Part shown: piece by piece, positions 36,233-49,044 of the stretch
How the letters are laid out: the number at the start of each line of letters is the position of its first letter
Position numbering within the stretch: the first letter of the stretch is position 1
DNA from: Ambrosia x helenae
Taxonomy: Eukaryota > Streptophyta > Magnoliopsida > Asterales > Asteraceae
DNA: 64,000 bases
NCBI GenBank assembly: GCA_030844895.1
Contig: CM061230.1
Span: 5,992,705-6,056,704, forward strand
Reading direction: 5' to 3'
Program-made: the position numbers and the translations under genes
The notes under the pieces: model-generated
Databases searched by the model: none
Seen by the model: only the letters and a program-made list of their open reading frames with translations
Told to the model about the DNA's origin: nothing

Positions 36233-37341
36233 TGTAGGAAATAGGGTTCACAATTTTATTAAAATAATAATAAAATAAATCTAATAACAATACTCTTGTT
36301 ATTCTTAGGAAATATATTGGTACGAAACCGATTACAAAACTAAATGTACATAAAAATGAATACAAATACAAGTACCGAATCTTGATCCAAGCAGATGACT
36401 GTAGAGAACTTCAACCGTACCGTCTACCTAGAAAACTCCACTGCAAGAATATGAAAACCAAAAATGTTGATAATTTGGTTGAGTCACGTGTTTGACACGC
36501 TTCCCTTAAAACAGATTCCGCGCCTCCTCTCAGACGGTCTGTCTCCCAGGGTACAACAACCGGAACAGTATTGTACTGCCGGAGATGGCTCATGCGCCCA
36601 AGATTACATCGGGTTATTTGGTGTTTGTGAAAAATAAGAAAAAGAAAGTTGTTTATGTTTTGAGAGTACTCCTCACAAAATGGTTGTGAGTTTTTTCTAG
36701 TAAAGGATCATCATCCATCATGTACCAACGTTCAATTTATACTAGAAAAAAGGTGAAACTCCTTTCACCATTAATCTTGTAATTAACAAGATATTAATCT
36801 TGTAATTAACAAAATATTTAATGGAATTAAAGTGGTCAAACCTGTCATTATGACTGAGTTGAAACAGCAAGATTAGTGGAAGACTATTTGACTGGTCAAA
36901 ACCCATCATTATGACTTAATTGAAGTAATCGTTTGACTCAGTCAACTAACCGTTCTAGTGTTGTGCGCGCCACTGGACGCGGACCAGGGTGATACCTGTC
37001 ATGCGCGCATTCTAGACCCACTAGTGTTTGGCTCAAGCTAAACAATATACAAGGAGTGTTCCTCCTTGTAAACCACTTCATGTTTTGTCATCTCACCAAT
37101 GTAGGACACGTTGACAAAACTTTATCCATTTTCTCATATTTGGTTGTTCCAACCTACAACTTTCAAGCTTTCGATATCTCATTCATCTTAGCTCTATTTT
37201 GGACACGGGTTGGTTCGTTGTGATGCTCTCACAATATAGTACACAAACCCGAAAACAATTATTTATATAACACATATATAAATACATTTATTTAAGTCCA
37301 AAATTAGTGAAAAATCATTTTTCACTACCATTTTTCCAACA
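36233..37341 (-). repeat. Left LTR (3' LTR)
   Basis: It spans 1109 bp with TG...CA ends and is matched by the copy at 56740-57848. The short frame starting MSHLRQYNTVPVVV occurs identically in both copies and is not a gene. Confidence 0.9.
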
Positions 37342-40300
37342 ATCCCCCACATGAATGGAGATCGAATAAAACACACAAATTCCCCGTTGAAACCTCAGCA
37401 GTCGAGTATTGCAGGATAGGTAGGTGTAGCCTTTGAACCTTCCTTTGTGAAGCATACTTAGCCTACTAGCGGTATGTAGAACTTGATGTCTTTGAACATA
37501 CCCCTATTTGTGTAAACGACAATACACTTCACACAATACTTTTCCTAGCTGGGCCATCCCTCATTATCGTGTCCAATAATGGTCATGGAACACTCTCCTG
37601 GTTCTGCGGGAGCTCTAGAAATTGTGCCCACAATTTCATTCGAAGCGACCACACTTCTCTCCAACATAGGTGATTTTAAATCATTAAAAGCATTATGGTG
37701 TACTATGATTTACACTAATCATTAAACCATATATTATGCTTAACCTCTCAACAATGTCACTGATATTATAGGAATGGACTAGGATGTAATTAAACACCCT
37801 TTTGTAATTTAGGGGATATGTATATAACCATATATACTAGCTTATATATAAACATATATCTTAGCTATGCCCCCACAGTGACTACCTTTCGGTTCATGAT
37901 TAAGTTTGCCTATTGAATCTAGATCTTGGGATCTCCAGTCAACTAGATTAGGTTTCCCTCATGTCCCTTTTTCCATGGGCTTTAGTCTCATTCCATACAA
38001 CTTCATCTCTTATCAACCATCAGGTTGTTGGATCCATTTTCAACTGAGATAAGTTGTTCTAACGTGTTCTTGACTCGCTGGTCAATTTAGCCATTTTGTC
38101 AATTCGTAAGGCTTATACCATGTGATCTAAACATAGATCTGGTTATGGTAGCAGGATAGGTAGGTGTTACCCTTTGAACCTTCCTTTTCGTCTTTAGAAT
38201 GACATGAAACTCAATTCATGGCTAAACACGTTTCCATTCCTTTTGTCATGTGATTCAAAGTTAGCTAGACGTTGAATCTTACATATTGGCATTTGAGTCC
38301 AATCAACTTGATTGACTCACTCCATTTTCAAATGCAAGCCACCCCCACATTTAAGTGTTATTGGATAACATCCAATGGGGTGATGAAAGGTTCTCCCTTT
38401 CGTATGAAGTTTGAGAAAAAATTTCTCAAATACCATTTTCTACCCCTACGGGTGTTTCTTAAATGGCCTCTTCCCCCCCACATTGCTTGCACTTTGAGGA
38501 AGTTTGAGTAATACCACTCGTTATGACTCTACAAACTCGTGTTATTTAAGTCATCTATGTGTATTGTTCTACTCAGATTTCCATAGCTCACAGGAGCTTC
38601 CGAGCAATATGAGTACTCCTCATATGAAACCGAATAGAATCATAACCAATGAACTACATAATCGGTCCTTTCGAGTTATCCTTATTAATGAAATTGTATT
38701 CATAGTTTTGTTTATACAAAATCCATTCTCGTGTCGTCACATATTTTGAATGTTTAATTGTTAATTTAATCTCCATCGAGCATCTAAATTAACAAGTATT
38801 AGTCTAGCATGCTTTAGACTTCAATACTCTAGCATGTGAACAGAAGATGCATCATTCTGATTCTTCACAGCCTTAAGAGATAACGCACTATCTCTTTCAA
38901 ACATTCACGTCTTAGTTAGACATAATAATGAGATTTTATTTTACCATTCCAAAACCTCTGTTTTAGGAATGTCTCAAAACCATAGTCAATTTTATCTATT
39001 AAGATCAAAACTCATTTTGCCTTTAATCTCCAACACTTCACCATTGACTCTTAAGAACTTAAACATAAGTCTCAATCTAAGTCACTTTGATGAACATATT
39101 CATCATCAACAAGATGAACAATCCTAGTATAAAATCACTAAAGTCTTGAGACAAAGTCAATTAGATTGACACTCAAAGACATAGCATTCACATACGTGCC
39201 TAAAGTGATTTATACATTTCCATGTTGTTTTGTTAAAACCATGTATTGGGGAAGTCTCCCAAAACTAAGGACAAATCCTCCACACAGGTCAAACAACATT
39301 GATGGTTGTAGAAACATCTACACATCCATCACTATTGTAATGTCTTACAATAAATTTAGCAAAATTTATTAAAGAATTTACAATCTTAACATATATATTT
39401 CTTTCATATGTTATAGTCATCGAAAATTCACAAGTGTGTATTTCCATGTTGATGCTCTCAACATTTGATGACATACCTTGTTTTCGTGTATTTAATCTCA
39501 ATGCACTTGCCACGTTTGTCATGATTCGCTCATCATGTTGTACGTTTGATGTTTGGTATGCGACTTATTGCATAAGTCATGATCACAACCCGCTCACTGT
39601 GTTCTTGCAAGACACTCCTAGCATAACCCATTAAATAAATATCCTTATTAAATCCGTCGAAGGTAAATCGTTAAAGAAAAAAAAATGCCATCAGTAATTT
39701 CCTTTTACGTTTATCGTTTATTATATTTTAAATCACTTGATTATTAAAAAAAATATAAACGAATAATCCAAAATATATATAATACATTACAAATATATTT
39801 TAACGGATTCATAAGGATATATAAACATCAATTCTCAAAGTGTTATTCTCTACAACACTTTATATTTCAACGAAATAATCACAATTATATCGTCTTGTGG
39901 CATGTTTCGAGGTTCTCCCTTAATACATTGTTCAAAACAATAAGCTTGTTTATAATTAACTACTCACAAGTAGTCGAACAAGTATATATGTCAAAAACAA
40001 CATCGGGTTGTTTTCCTTTAAATAGTCTCTCAAGACTATTATATGGTTCAAGACATGATACTTCTCACACAAGTATCGAACCGATTGCAAAATCATGTTT
40101 TATTCGTTCAAAACATTTCTTGTCATTGCAACTGTTTTAAAAATTAAACTATATATGTTTATGCTTTGATTACGGATCAAGACCATAAACTTGAAAATAG
40201 TTCGTTATTTAAAACCGTACCTAACTCGTGCGTTAGACAAATAAAACGATTACAAATCATCTTAAATAGTTTATCACAGTGAACCCGATTCTAACCCGCT

Positions 40301-41679
40301 CGCTAGAAAATAAACGATTATAAATCGTGCATATGGTTTTTATGATAAATCTTTTCTAATTCGCTCATTAGAAACTATATGTGTACCAAATATTAAAAAT
40401 ATTTGGTTTCAATAACTAACCATTTCTAACATACTTGTTAGAATACAAACGATTATGCTAATCGTTATATGGTGTTTTGGTTATATAACTAATCCGTTTC
40501 TAACACGCTTGTTAGAAATAAACGATTACCAAAATCGTTTCACAACTAATTGGTTTATATATATACAACCATTTCTAACACGCCCGTTAGAAATAAACGA
40601 TTACAGGACCGTTTAAAATTTTATTGGCTCATATATAAATATAATAAGCCGTTTCTAATCCGCTCGTTAGAAAATTAAACGTTTAGCTTGTTCGTTTTTA
40701 CAAACATCAATTTCTAACTCGCTCGCTAGAAAAAAAAATAAGTTTAAAATAACTTATGATTTTGTAAACAACCATTTCTAATACACTCATTAGATATGTT
40801 CTATGACACGTTATTCTTTCAACGTCGTCGTTTCTAACATACTTGTTAGAACTACATGTTTCAAAACTTGTTGTTTACATAACTAATTTCTAATACGCCC
40901 ATTAGAAATCTAAATGTTCTCAACATTTTGAAACTAATTATATTTTACTAAAATAATTACTTTCTAACACGCTCGTTAGAAAATACGCATGTTTTAAACC
41001 TTATTATTTACGAAAATAATATTTTCCAACTCGCTCGTTAGGAAATATGAAGGTTATAAAACTTATTATTTTAGAATGATAGTAATATCTAACATGTTTG
41101 TTAGAAATTATACATGTTTTGAAACTTATTATTTTACAAAAAAATAATTATTATTTCTAACACGCTCGTTAGAAATAAACATGTTTCAACACATTGGATA
41201 ACAATCACTATTTCTCCAAATAATGATCTCTAACATGCTCGTTAGATCGAAAACGTACACCAAACGTTTCTATATGGGTTACCAAAATATTTTCTAACAC
41301 GCTCATTAGAAAATGTTTTACTAAAATTAATCTCTAACATGCTCGTTAGAGCTAATCTCTAGCAAATATTTTTCATGGGTTGACAAATATTACGTCTTTT
41401 CTAATACGCTCATTAGAAAAATTAGTATTTGAAAACGTCTAAATACATGTTAATATTTGTTAACACTTCGGATTATCGAAACCCGACACAAAAAACCCAT
41501 GAAACTGAAAACTTGAATCAAAACTTTTCGTTTTGTAAACACGGTATTTAGGATTAAAGATTGTACTCCAATCATACATATTAATCCGATTTGTACTACA
41601 AATATATTTCCAAAAAAAAATATATTAGATTTTAACAAAAATCACAATTAATATTTTTATACTTTCGTGAACCCAAAAA
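37342..41679. other. LARD internal region, non-coding
   Basis: About 4.3 kb with no gag, protease, integrase or reverse-transcriptase signature on either strand. Near both 37413 and 38154 occurs 'gcaggataggtaggtgt(a/t)', an internal repeat. From about 39.5 kb to 41.4 kb it carries the hairpin array described separately. Confidence 0.6.
40221..41425. repeat. Array of about 19 short co-varying hairpins
   Basis: About every 60-75 bp the motif arm-(6-base loop)-arm occurs, typically TTTCTAAC, loop ACGCTC, GTTAGAAA. Examples: 40353 (TTTCTAAT/ATTAGAAA), 40497, 40571, 40886 (ATTTCTAAT/ATTAGAAAT), 41150 (11-bp arms), 41330 (CTCTAAC/GTTAGAG), 41396. Changes in one arm are often matched in the other. 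A second palindrome (AACGATTA...TAATCGTT, AACGATT...AATCGTT) lies between some units. A weaker related unit with different arms, CATGAT-TCGCTC-ATCATG, is at 39520-39537. Confidence 0.85.
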
Positions 41680-42720
41680 TCTATATACCTAATAAACAAA
41701 AGTCTATGAGTACACTTGGCACTCCCACATTCATCCTCAATTGTGGAGCCAATCATATTGTGCCAAGTGTCTCATTGTGGGATTTAATAAACTTTTTGAT
41801 TTAAAAAAAAAAAAAAAAAAAGAAAATATAAGATGCCAAAAAAAAAACACGGAACCAATGAACCTCATATCATCGCCTCATCCCCAAACCAACCCTTCCA
41901 AACCCTAATCACTGAAGCTTACGGCGATCGCCCAAATCCGTCAAATCCAATCAAAGGTAACCTCTCTTTCATTCTTATTTTAATCAATCCATGTTTCTCC
42001 CTCATTGTAACTGTGTTTTTTTTTCGTTTTTTTTGTAATCTCTTTGTCGATTGATTGTTTTTTTTTTCCCTCTTTTGATTTGATTATTTATGTTTCCATT
42101 GTTGTGTTTATATGTTACGACAAAGAAAACCTAAGTTTGCCCTTAATTAGGGTTCTTGATTGTTTGATTAGGTTTGTTGATTTTTTGATGATAAGGTTAT
42201 TGAATGGATTTTGTTGTGCTGAATCAGTGTTTTCTATTTTTATTTTACACTGATGATGTTCTTAAAAACTATGGTTTTCATAAGATTAGATTCTTATTTT
42301 TTTTTAATCAACTTTGTATGAACATTGTGAATATGACTGGATTATATAAAGTTTTCAATTGTTTGATTAGTTTTTTTGATTGTTTGATTAGGGTTCTTGA
42401 ATGGATTTTGATGGACTAACACAGTGTTTTATTTTTGATGTAAATAGATGATGTTAGGTCAAACTTTGGTTTTCCGAAGATTAGATTGTTGTTTTTTTTT
42501 GGAATCAAGTTTGTATGAACATCAAAAAATATGACTCGATTATATAAAGTTTTCAATTTGGGATTTTTACAAAATGAATCTGTTTTCAAAATTGAATAGG
42601 TTTTAATAAAATACAGATTTGCCACTTATGTATTCATCAAATGATTCAATTTTAGTTATATGATATGATGTTTTAATATGTTTTTAATAATAATACAGTT
42701 GCTCTAAAGGTCGTTGCATA

Positions 42721-44342
42721 ATGGTTTATGGATTTTGGGTTAAATCCGAGGGCAGAGAACGTGTTTGTATGGTAAGCGACCTTTCTTATGCCTTAAAACT
42801 CTGTTTGTTGTTAGAATATTTTCATTTGAATCACTGTACAGTATTCCGATGTATAATGTTTATTAACTCAAAATCCAAGAGATTAGTTTATAATCAAAAT
42901 TTTTTGTATTGATTTGTAGGCGTTGCCCGCAGATTATAAGGAATGGATTTCAAAGTATGGATACCCTACTGGCATGACCAGAATCCATACGTTGGATCAG
43001 AGATCATTCGAAGTTAAAGTGATCAATATCGCTGGGAAGTGGTTTTTTTACAATGGGTGGAAGCACATGATTACAACGCTAAACTACCCAAGTGGTTGTC
43101 ACTTTGTGTTTGAGTATGAAGAAATGCTCAACTGTTTTAACATGTATACTTTCCATCAGGATGCCATAGCTGCACCTGGCAAGTATTTCTATTGCAAACT
43201 TGATGACCCGCTCAGTGATCTTAATCGGCTGGTATGTTTTTTAAATGATGTTTATAAACATGACATAACGCCTTAAATACATTAATATGTACTAATGTTT
43301 CAACATTGTTTTTCAACTTTCCAGCATATAAGTGCCTTCGTTCATCATGGTTTGTACAATAGAAACCCTCCTATGGAACCGATTATGGTTAGCTCATTCC
43401 CAGGTAATATCATGTATATAATATATTGTTAGATAATAAGACTTTTTTAAATTTTGATGTTCCTAATCATAACAGTATGCTGGAAAATCATCTTCTTTGC
43501 AGGTCATGTTTTCCAGATCCAACTTGAATACAATGGTCATGAGTTTTTTATTACCCAGGGATGGCCGTACATGAAACAGAGGTTTAACATAACAGCGGAT
43601 CATCTGATGGTTTTTCAAATTTACAACGAGGTTTGTTTGTCGATTTCAAATTTCAAAAAATATCATTAATTTTGTTTCAGATTTATATCATTAATTTGTA
43701 CACCTTTCATGTGTTTCATTGTAAATTTAACAGAAAACATTGGAGTTGTCCATCTTTGAAAAGAACAAGCTGACCCTGCCTCCGGAGTTGTGGGAGGACG
43801 TTGAACAGCCCGAGGATGACCAAGTTAATCAGGAGGAAATAGCTGTGGTTTCTGATGATGACGATGGAGAAGACTATTCAGATGATGATGATGATATGGA
43901 AACTGATGATGATGACTCTGGATCGGATGAAGATGTTGACGATATAGAAGATTGGGCCGTTCCAGTTGTGTTTGTTGTTGACAGGCATTTTGTAAGTATT
44001 ATATGTTTAAGCAATCTGTTATAATTATTTTGATGCTATATAAACCCTTTTATAACAAATTTCATGTATGATTATTTGTTTTAGCGGATGAAGACACAAT
44101 GGGCGAAGGACAACGGCTTGAACAGGCCGCGCTCATTGACAATTAAGGATGCTGCGCAAAATAGCTGGGGTGTCTCTGTAGGTATTGAAGACAGGGGATC
44201 GAGTAAGCGTTTTTTCATCAAAGGTATGTCTGTCTTTGTTGCTGACAATGATTTGCAGGCTGGTGATCAGGTGCATTTCCGTTGGTTTGAAAAACGAGGT
44301 CTGTTCAAGCTCTCTAAAGTAGTTAGGTTTGATGGTAATTAG
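42721..44342 (+). CDS. Triple-B3-domain (REM-like) protein on a Helitron
   Basis: Exons: 42721-42771, 42920-43231, 43325-43403, 43503-43630, 43734-43991, 44085-44342, all GT-AG and in frame, 361 aa. Three B3-like folds are visible: residues about 15-105 (ALPADYKEWISKYGYP, FEVKVINIAGKWFFYNGW), about 145-205 (FQIQLEYNGHEFFITQGW, MKQRFNITADHLMVFQ) and about 280-360 (SWGVSVGIEDRGSSKRFFIK, LQAGDQVHFRWF). Between the second and third is a strongly acidic Asp/Glu stretch. B3 domains bind DNA in plants. The ATG at 41833 opens a short leader exon (MPKKKHGTNEPH...) that does not join in frame, so I treat it as leader. It may be captured host cargo or a Helitron regulator. Confidence 0.75.
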
Positions 44343-44649
44343 GATGGGATTCAGTGGGTAGTTTTTTGGATATAAATCGCATACTTTTGGTCCTAAGTCG
44401 TGGTGGTTGGTGAAACAATACAGTGGTTGTGGGTAACTCTTAACAAACTTGATTATGGTCGTTTTTTGGATGATGATTAATTAGCGGTCACATACATTTA
44501 TTTGTTTTTTGTGTTGATATGTGTGTTGATATGTTTTTTTGTTTTGATATGTGTTTTGAAAAAATATACAGTGATATGCTTTCTAGGTTATAATATTTAG
44601 AAAAAATTTGGTAAATATGTTTTTTTTAGCAATAGGTAAATATGGTTAA

Positions 44650-45440
44650 TATGATTTATTTGCCATAATGAGAATTAAAATTTAGACAACTATAGATTTT
44701 ACAAATTGACTTTTTAAAAATTGTTTATAAAAATTTAAATTTGGTAAATTACATTACATTAAGTTTTGTCATTCTCATTATTAACATTCTAAATTTAAGT
44801 AACTTTGACTTTTTTTTTGAAAACGTACCAACTTTTAATACTTTCCATTTTTATACCAAATTATATATGTTTTTTAACATTTTAAAAACATAATTAATTA
44901 ATAATTTTCAAAAATATATCAGTCTTATGGTTTTTGAAACAATACAGTGGTTGACTTTTGACAAATTGACTTTTTAAAAATTTTATATTAAAACTTAAAA
45001 TTGGTAAATTACATTACATTAAGTTTTGTCATTCTCATTATTAACATTCTAAATTTAAGTAACTTTGACTTTTTTTTTGAAAACGTACCAACTTTTAATA
45101 CTTTCCATTTTTATACCAAATTATACATGTTTTTTAACATTTTAAAAACATAATTAATTAATAATTTTCAAAAATATATCAGTCTTATGGTTTTGAAACA
45201 ATACAGTGGTTGACTTTTTACAAATTGACTTTTTAAAAATTTTATATTAAAACTTAAAATTGGTAAATTACATTACATTAAGTTTTGTCATTCTCATTAT
45301 TAACATTCTAATATTTCGTAAGTTTGACTTTTTTTTTTTGAAAAAGTCCCAGGTTTTAATACTTTCCATTTGTATACACTTATACATGTTTTTTAATATT
45401 TTAAAAAAATAATTAATTAATAATTTTCAAAGTCAAACCG
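44650..45440. repeat. Three tandem copies of a 260-bp unit
   Basis: The unit with 'ggtaaattacattacattaag' starts near 44743, 45003 and 45262, giving a period of about 260 bp. Copies 1 and 2 are nearly identical; copy 3 has diverged at its end. More degraded pieces continue to about 46050. The array separates the B3 and RPA genes. Confidence 0.85.
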
Positions 45441-46436
45441 TTTTATGTTGACAAAGAAGATTTATGGAAAGCCTATATTCGATTTGTCTTTAAATATCCT
45501 AATTTATGGCGTTGACTTTTTTCTGGTCAAATAGTGTTGCTGTGTAACTTTTAACACTAGAGTATGGATGTTTTTGGGATTGTGATTAACTGTTATTGGT
45601 TACATAGATTGGTTTGTTATACCTGTTGATATGTCTAACGAGAAATAGATTTATGATATTCTTTTTTTTAAACACATATGAATGCTTATTAACAAAATCC
45701 AACGTTTTCTTTGAAAATATTAAATTTTTGGAATAACATTTTAAAAAAAAATTATAACGTTTTTTAATATTTATAACTCAAAAGTAATTAATAATTTTCA
45801 TAATCGAACCGTTTTATCGTGAGAAACAAGATTTTTTGAAATATTTTTGTATTGTGATTAACTGTTAGTGGTTACATACATTGTTGTGTTTTTACCTGTT
45901 GAATGCTTATTAACAAAGTCAACCGTTTTATTTGAAAAATGTTAAATTTATCCAGTACAATTTTAATCATTTACTAAACGTTTTTCTTTATTTTAAAATC
46001 ACAAGTAATTAATAATTTACAAATTAAAAAAGTTTTAATTTGACAAGCAAAATTTTTGTATAGACCAAAAATTATTGTTTGAATTTTTTACAATAAGATT
46101 TAATAATTAACTTTTATTTTCATAATTTCGGAAACTTTGACCCATTAATTTGATTGAAAATGTATTATGGAAACCTTTAAACTTAATCAATTAGATTGGC
46201 ATTTCTATTTATATAATCAATACCAAAAATTAAACATTTCTTCCTTATTTATAATTGGTGTAGCAAATTATATATACATGTACAAACCATTCGAACTGAC
46301 CGCAATTTTTTTTTTCTACATTTCGCAGGTAGTATATACTACTTTAGGCTCTTACATTTTTATTTATATATCACACGAGTACTAACATATTTTTGTTCGC
46401 AATTATTTGTGATAACTATTACACACGTGCAGGCAG

Positions 46437-49044
46437 ATGGATCCAAATAATGTAACATTTTTGAATGACATAACATGGCGGCTGAGTAATTATACAATCA
46501 AGGTTAAGGTACTTAGGCTTTGGAAGAGAGCAAATCGAAAGACACCAGGTGAAACTCTTTGCATTGATATGGTTGTTATGGATGAACAGGTTAGATTTTA
46601 TATCATCAATTCATTTGACACATATATGTTACCAAAACTCCATTGAATATTTTCTGGTCAAATAATGTATTGTAATTACATTTTTTTACGCAGGGTTCTA
46701 AAATGCAAGCGATTGTGTGGAATAGATACATGAAGAAGCATGAAAAATTTCTACGTGAAAATGAATCATATTATATCTATAGACCACAACTAGCGGATAA
46801 CAAATCTGTTAAACACTTTTCTAAAAATGACATATTATCTTTTACTTTTGAAACAAATCTTACAAAGTGTAACAGATTTGATGGTAGCCAATATGGTTTT
46901 AATTTCTCTTCTTTTGAGTCTATTAAGTCTGGTAACCTTTCGCAAGAACAAAGGATTGGTAGTTTTCGAAGCCTTAATCTTTTATATATTTTTATTCTTT
47001 TAATTTGTCTTCTTATTTATTAGTTGAGATAACATTTTAAATATTTTAGATTTCATTGGCTTTGTTGAAGAATGGAGTCCACCCGAGCCTATCGAAACAA
47101 AAGCTGGATTGAAAATGAAAATGAACCTACTCTTGATTGATCTAGAGTATGTGTTTAATTTTTCCCATTCATAATTTATTATCTCATAATCTTTCATGAT
47201 ATATTCATTTCTCATTTGTACGATTAATACTTTGGAAGAAATGTTTGGAATTTATGCATGCTCTAATAAAAAATGTATTGTATGTAGTGGGGTAAAAATG
47301 TCATGTTCTTTGTGGGATGAATATAGTGAGCAGATGTTTGAGTACATCAAGCAGAACGAAGCTGAAGTCCATGTAGTTCTTATTGTTCAGTTTGGTAGCT
47401 TTACCAATTATAAAGGTTTGTCATTTCTTGCAATTTGTATTACGTTTTACATTTTTTTTACTTTTTTTAAAAAAATAACCCTTGCTTTTTTATTTTTTTT
47501 TAGGTAATGTAAGTTTGCAAAATGGGTTCAATATAACTCGCCTGTTTATCAACGAAGATATTGACGATATTCGTGCTTTTAAGAAAAGGTGATATGTTTA
47601 AATTATCCTGTAATTATTTACATATATCTAAAAATTTGACTTATTATATAGATGTTATATTAATTTTTTTTTTCTTATAGTTATATTGAAAAGTTTTTAT
47701 CTACGGAATCATCGTCTGTGCAACGATCTCTTGGATCGTCTGGTAGTATGAATATTAATGATGAGTTCTTGAATAAAACCCCTTTCAGCACAATTCGTGA
47801 TCTTCCGTTGATAACAGAGGTAAGACTCAATTGATTTATCATATCATTATATACAAGTTTTTTTTTAAATTCATAAGACTAACCAATTCCTTTTTCTTTT
47901 GTAGGTGAACAAACAGGTCATTGTTCTTGGAACCATTAAGGGTGTCGATGATAAAGATGAGTGGTATTATTTGGGATGTGAGCACTGTAATCACAAGGTG
48001 GAGCCGACCTTAAGTTTACCTGATGATAATGAAGAAACAGATGTTACTTCGTTTAAACAGGTGTTAGTTTGCCCCAACAGAGAATGTCCAAAGCACATCG
48101 TCTCTGCTGATCCAGTGTATGCTTTATCTTAAATATGTACATCTTAAAGTAAAACATTATTAAATTTGTTTAATAATATTTTGTAATTTGTAAATGTAGG
48201 TTCAGAGTACCTTTAAGGGTTCAGGATTTTACTGGTATTACATCCCTTACTTTATTTGATCGTGAAGCAAAGAAATTGCTGGGAATGTCAGCAATGCAAC
48301 TTTTAGAAAAATCTAAGCAAGTAAGTTGTTTACACTCTGTCCAAAACAAATTAGTTATTTTGCTTTATATTATTAATGTCATTTGTTATTAAGGTTTCTG
48401 GTGAAGAAAAAACAACTCCAACTGAATTTCGTGATCTTGAAGACAAAAAGTTTGCGTTCAAAATAAAAGTGGGTCAATTCAATATTGACAAGCATCTAGA
48501 CGGATATAGTATACGCAAGTTTACAAATGAGTCATCGATACTTGCTTCACTAGAACAAAAGTTCTCCGATATTCAGGTTTTTTATTCCCATACTATATTC
48601 CTTTATAGGTTGCTTTTATAAAAATTTATTATTGTTTTACTATATAATGTGACACATAGAAATCCTTTAATGTTTTTAGGTGGATCAACCTGGATTTGAA
48701 AGCTTGGATGGAGTTGAATCGTCTACACAAAATGCAGTCTCTCTTAAGGTTCTTTTCACCTATTAAATCACTCCCGCAATTTAATTTAAATTGCTACTAT
48801 TATCAAACATTAAACCTTTCATTTACTTTTGTAGGATTCTGTTGGAGATAACAACACTCTAGAATCATCTTGCAGAGTTAGTCTGGTCCATGACGAGCAG
48901 GAAGTGAAGCGTAGCCTCGACAAAGTTTACGGTCTAGAAGATGATGCAAGTGAGTCTACTACCAAAGTGCGTAAGGGTGATAAGAAAGTTTGCACCGACA
49001 AATCAGTTGAGATCCCCCTGTTGATCCCAAAGCTTGAAAAATAA
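46437..49044 (+). CDS. RPA70-like single-strand DNA-binding protein on a Helitron
   Basis: Exons: 46437-46589, 46694-46958, 47050-47146, 47288-47415, 47504-47588, 47681-47819, 47905-48116, 48200-48320, 48394-48576, 48680-48748, 48835-49044. They total 1662 bases in one frame, 553 aa. OB-fold segments are visible (NYTIKVKVLRLWKRANRK, MQAIVWNRYMKKHEKFL; then DFIGFVEEWSPPEPIETKAG, GVKMSCSLWDEYSEQM; then a third around residues 315-460). The third has the RPA70-type zinc site: CEHC at about residue 321 and CPNREC 37 residues later. RPA coats single-stranded DNA. Plant Helitrons often carry such genes next to Rep/Hel, where they are thought to aid strand transfer. Confidence 0.85.

Noticed and set aside
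36411..36593. 60-codon frame MSHLRQYNTV... repeated at 56918-57100
   Set aside because: It lies in both LTRs and has no gag or pol likeness; chance frame duplicated with the LTR.
39490..41425. CRISPR-like array
   Set aside because: Regular short repeats with spacers, but the repeats are variable, spacers are AT-rich and related, and this is plant nuclear DNA inside a retroelement.
37342..41679. Hidden gag or pol of the LTR element
   Set aside because: Both strands were read for zinc knuckle, protease, integrase and RT motifs; only short low-quality frames occur.
41833..41956. Possible first coding exon MPKKKHGTNEPH of the B3 gene
   Set aside because: Its donor phase leads to a stop in the next exon, whereas the ATG at 42721 gives a complete frame; treated as leader.
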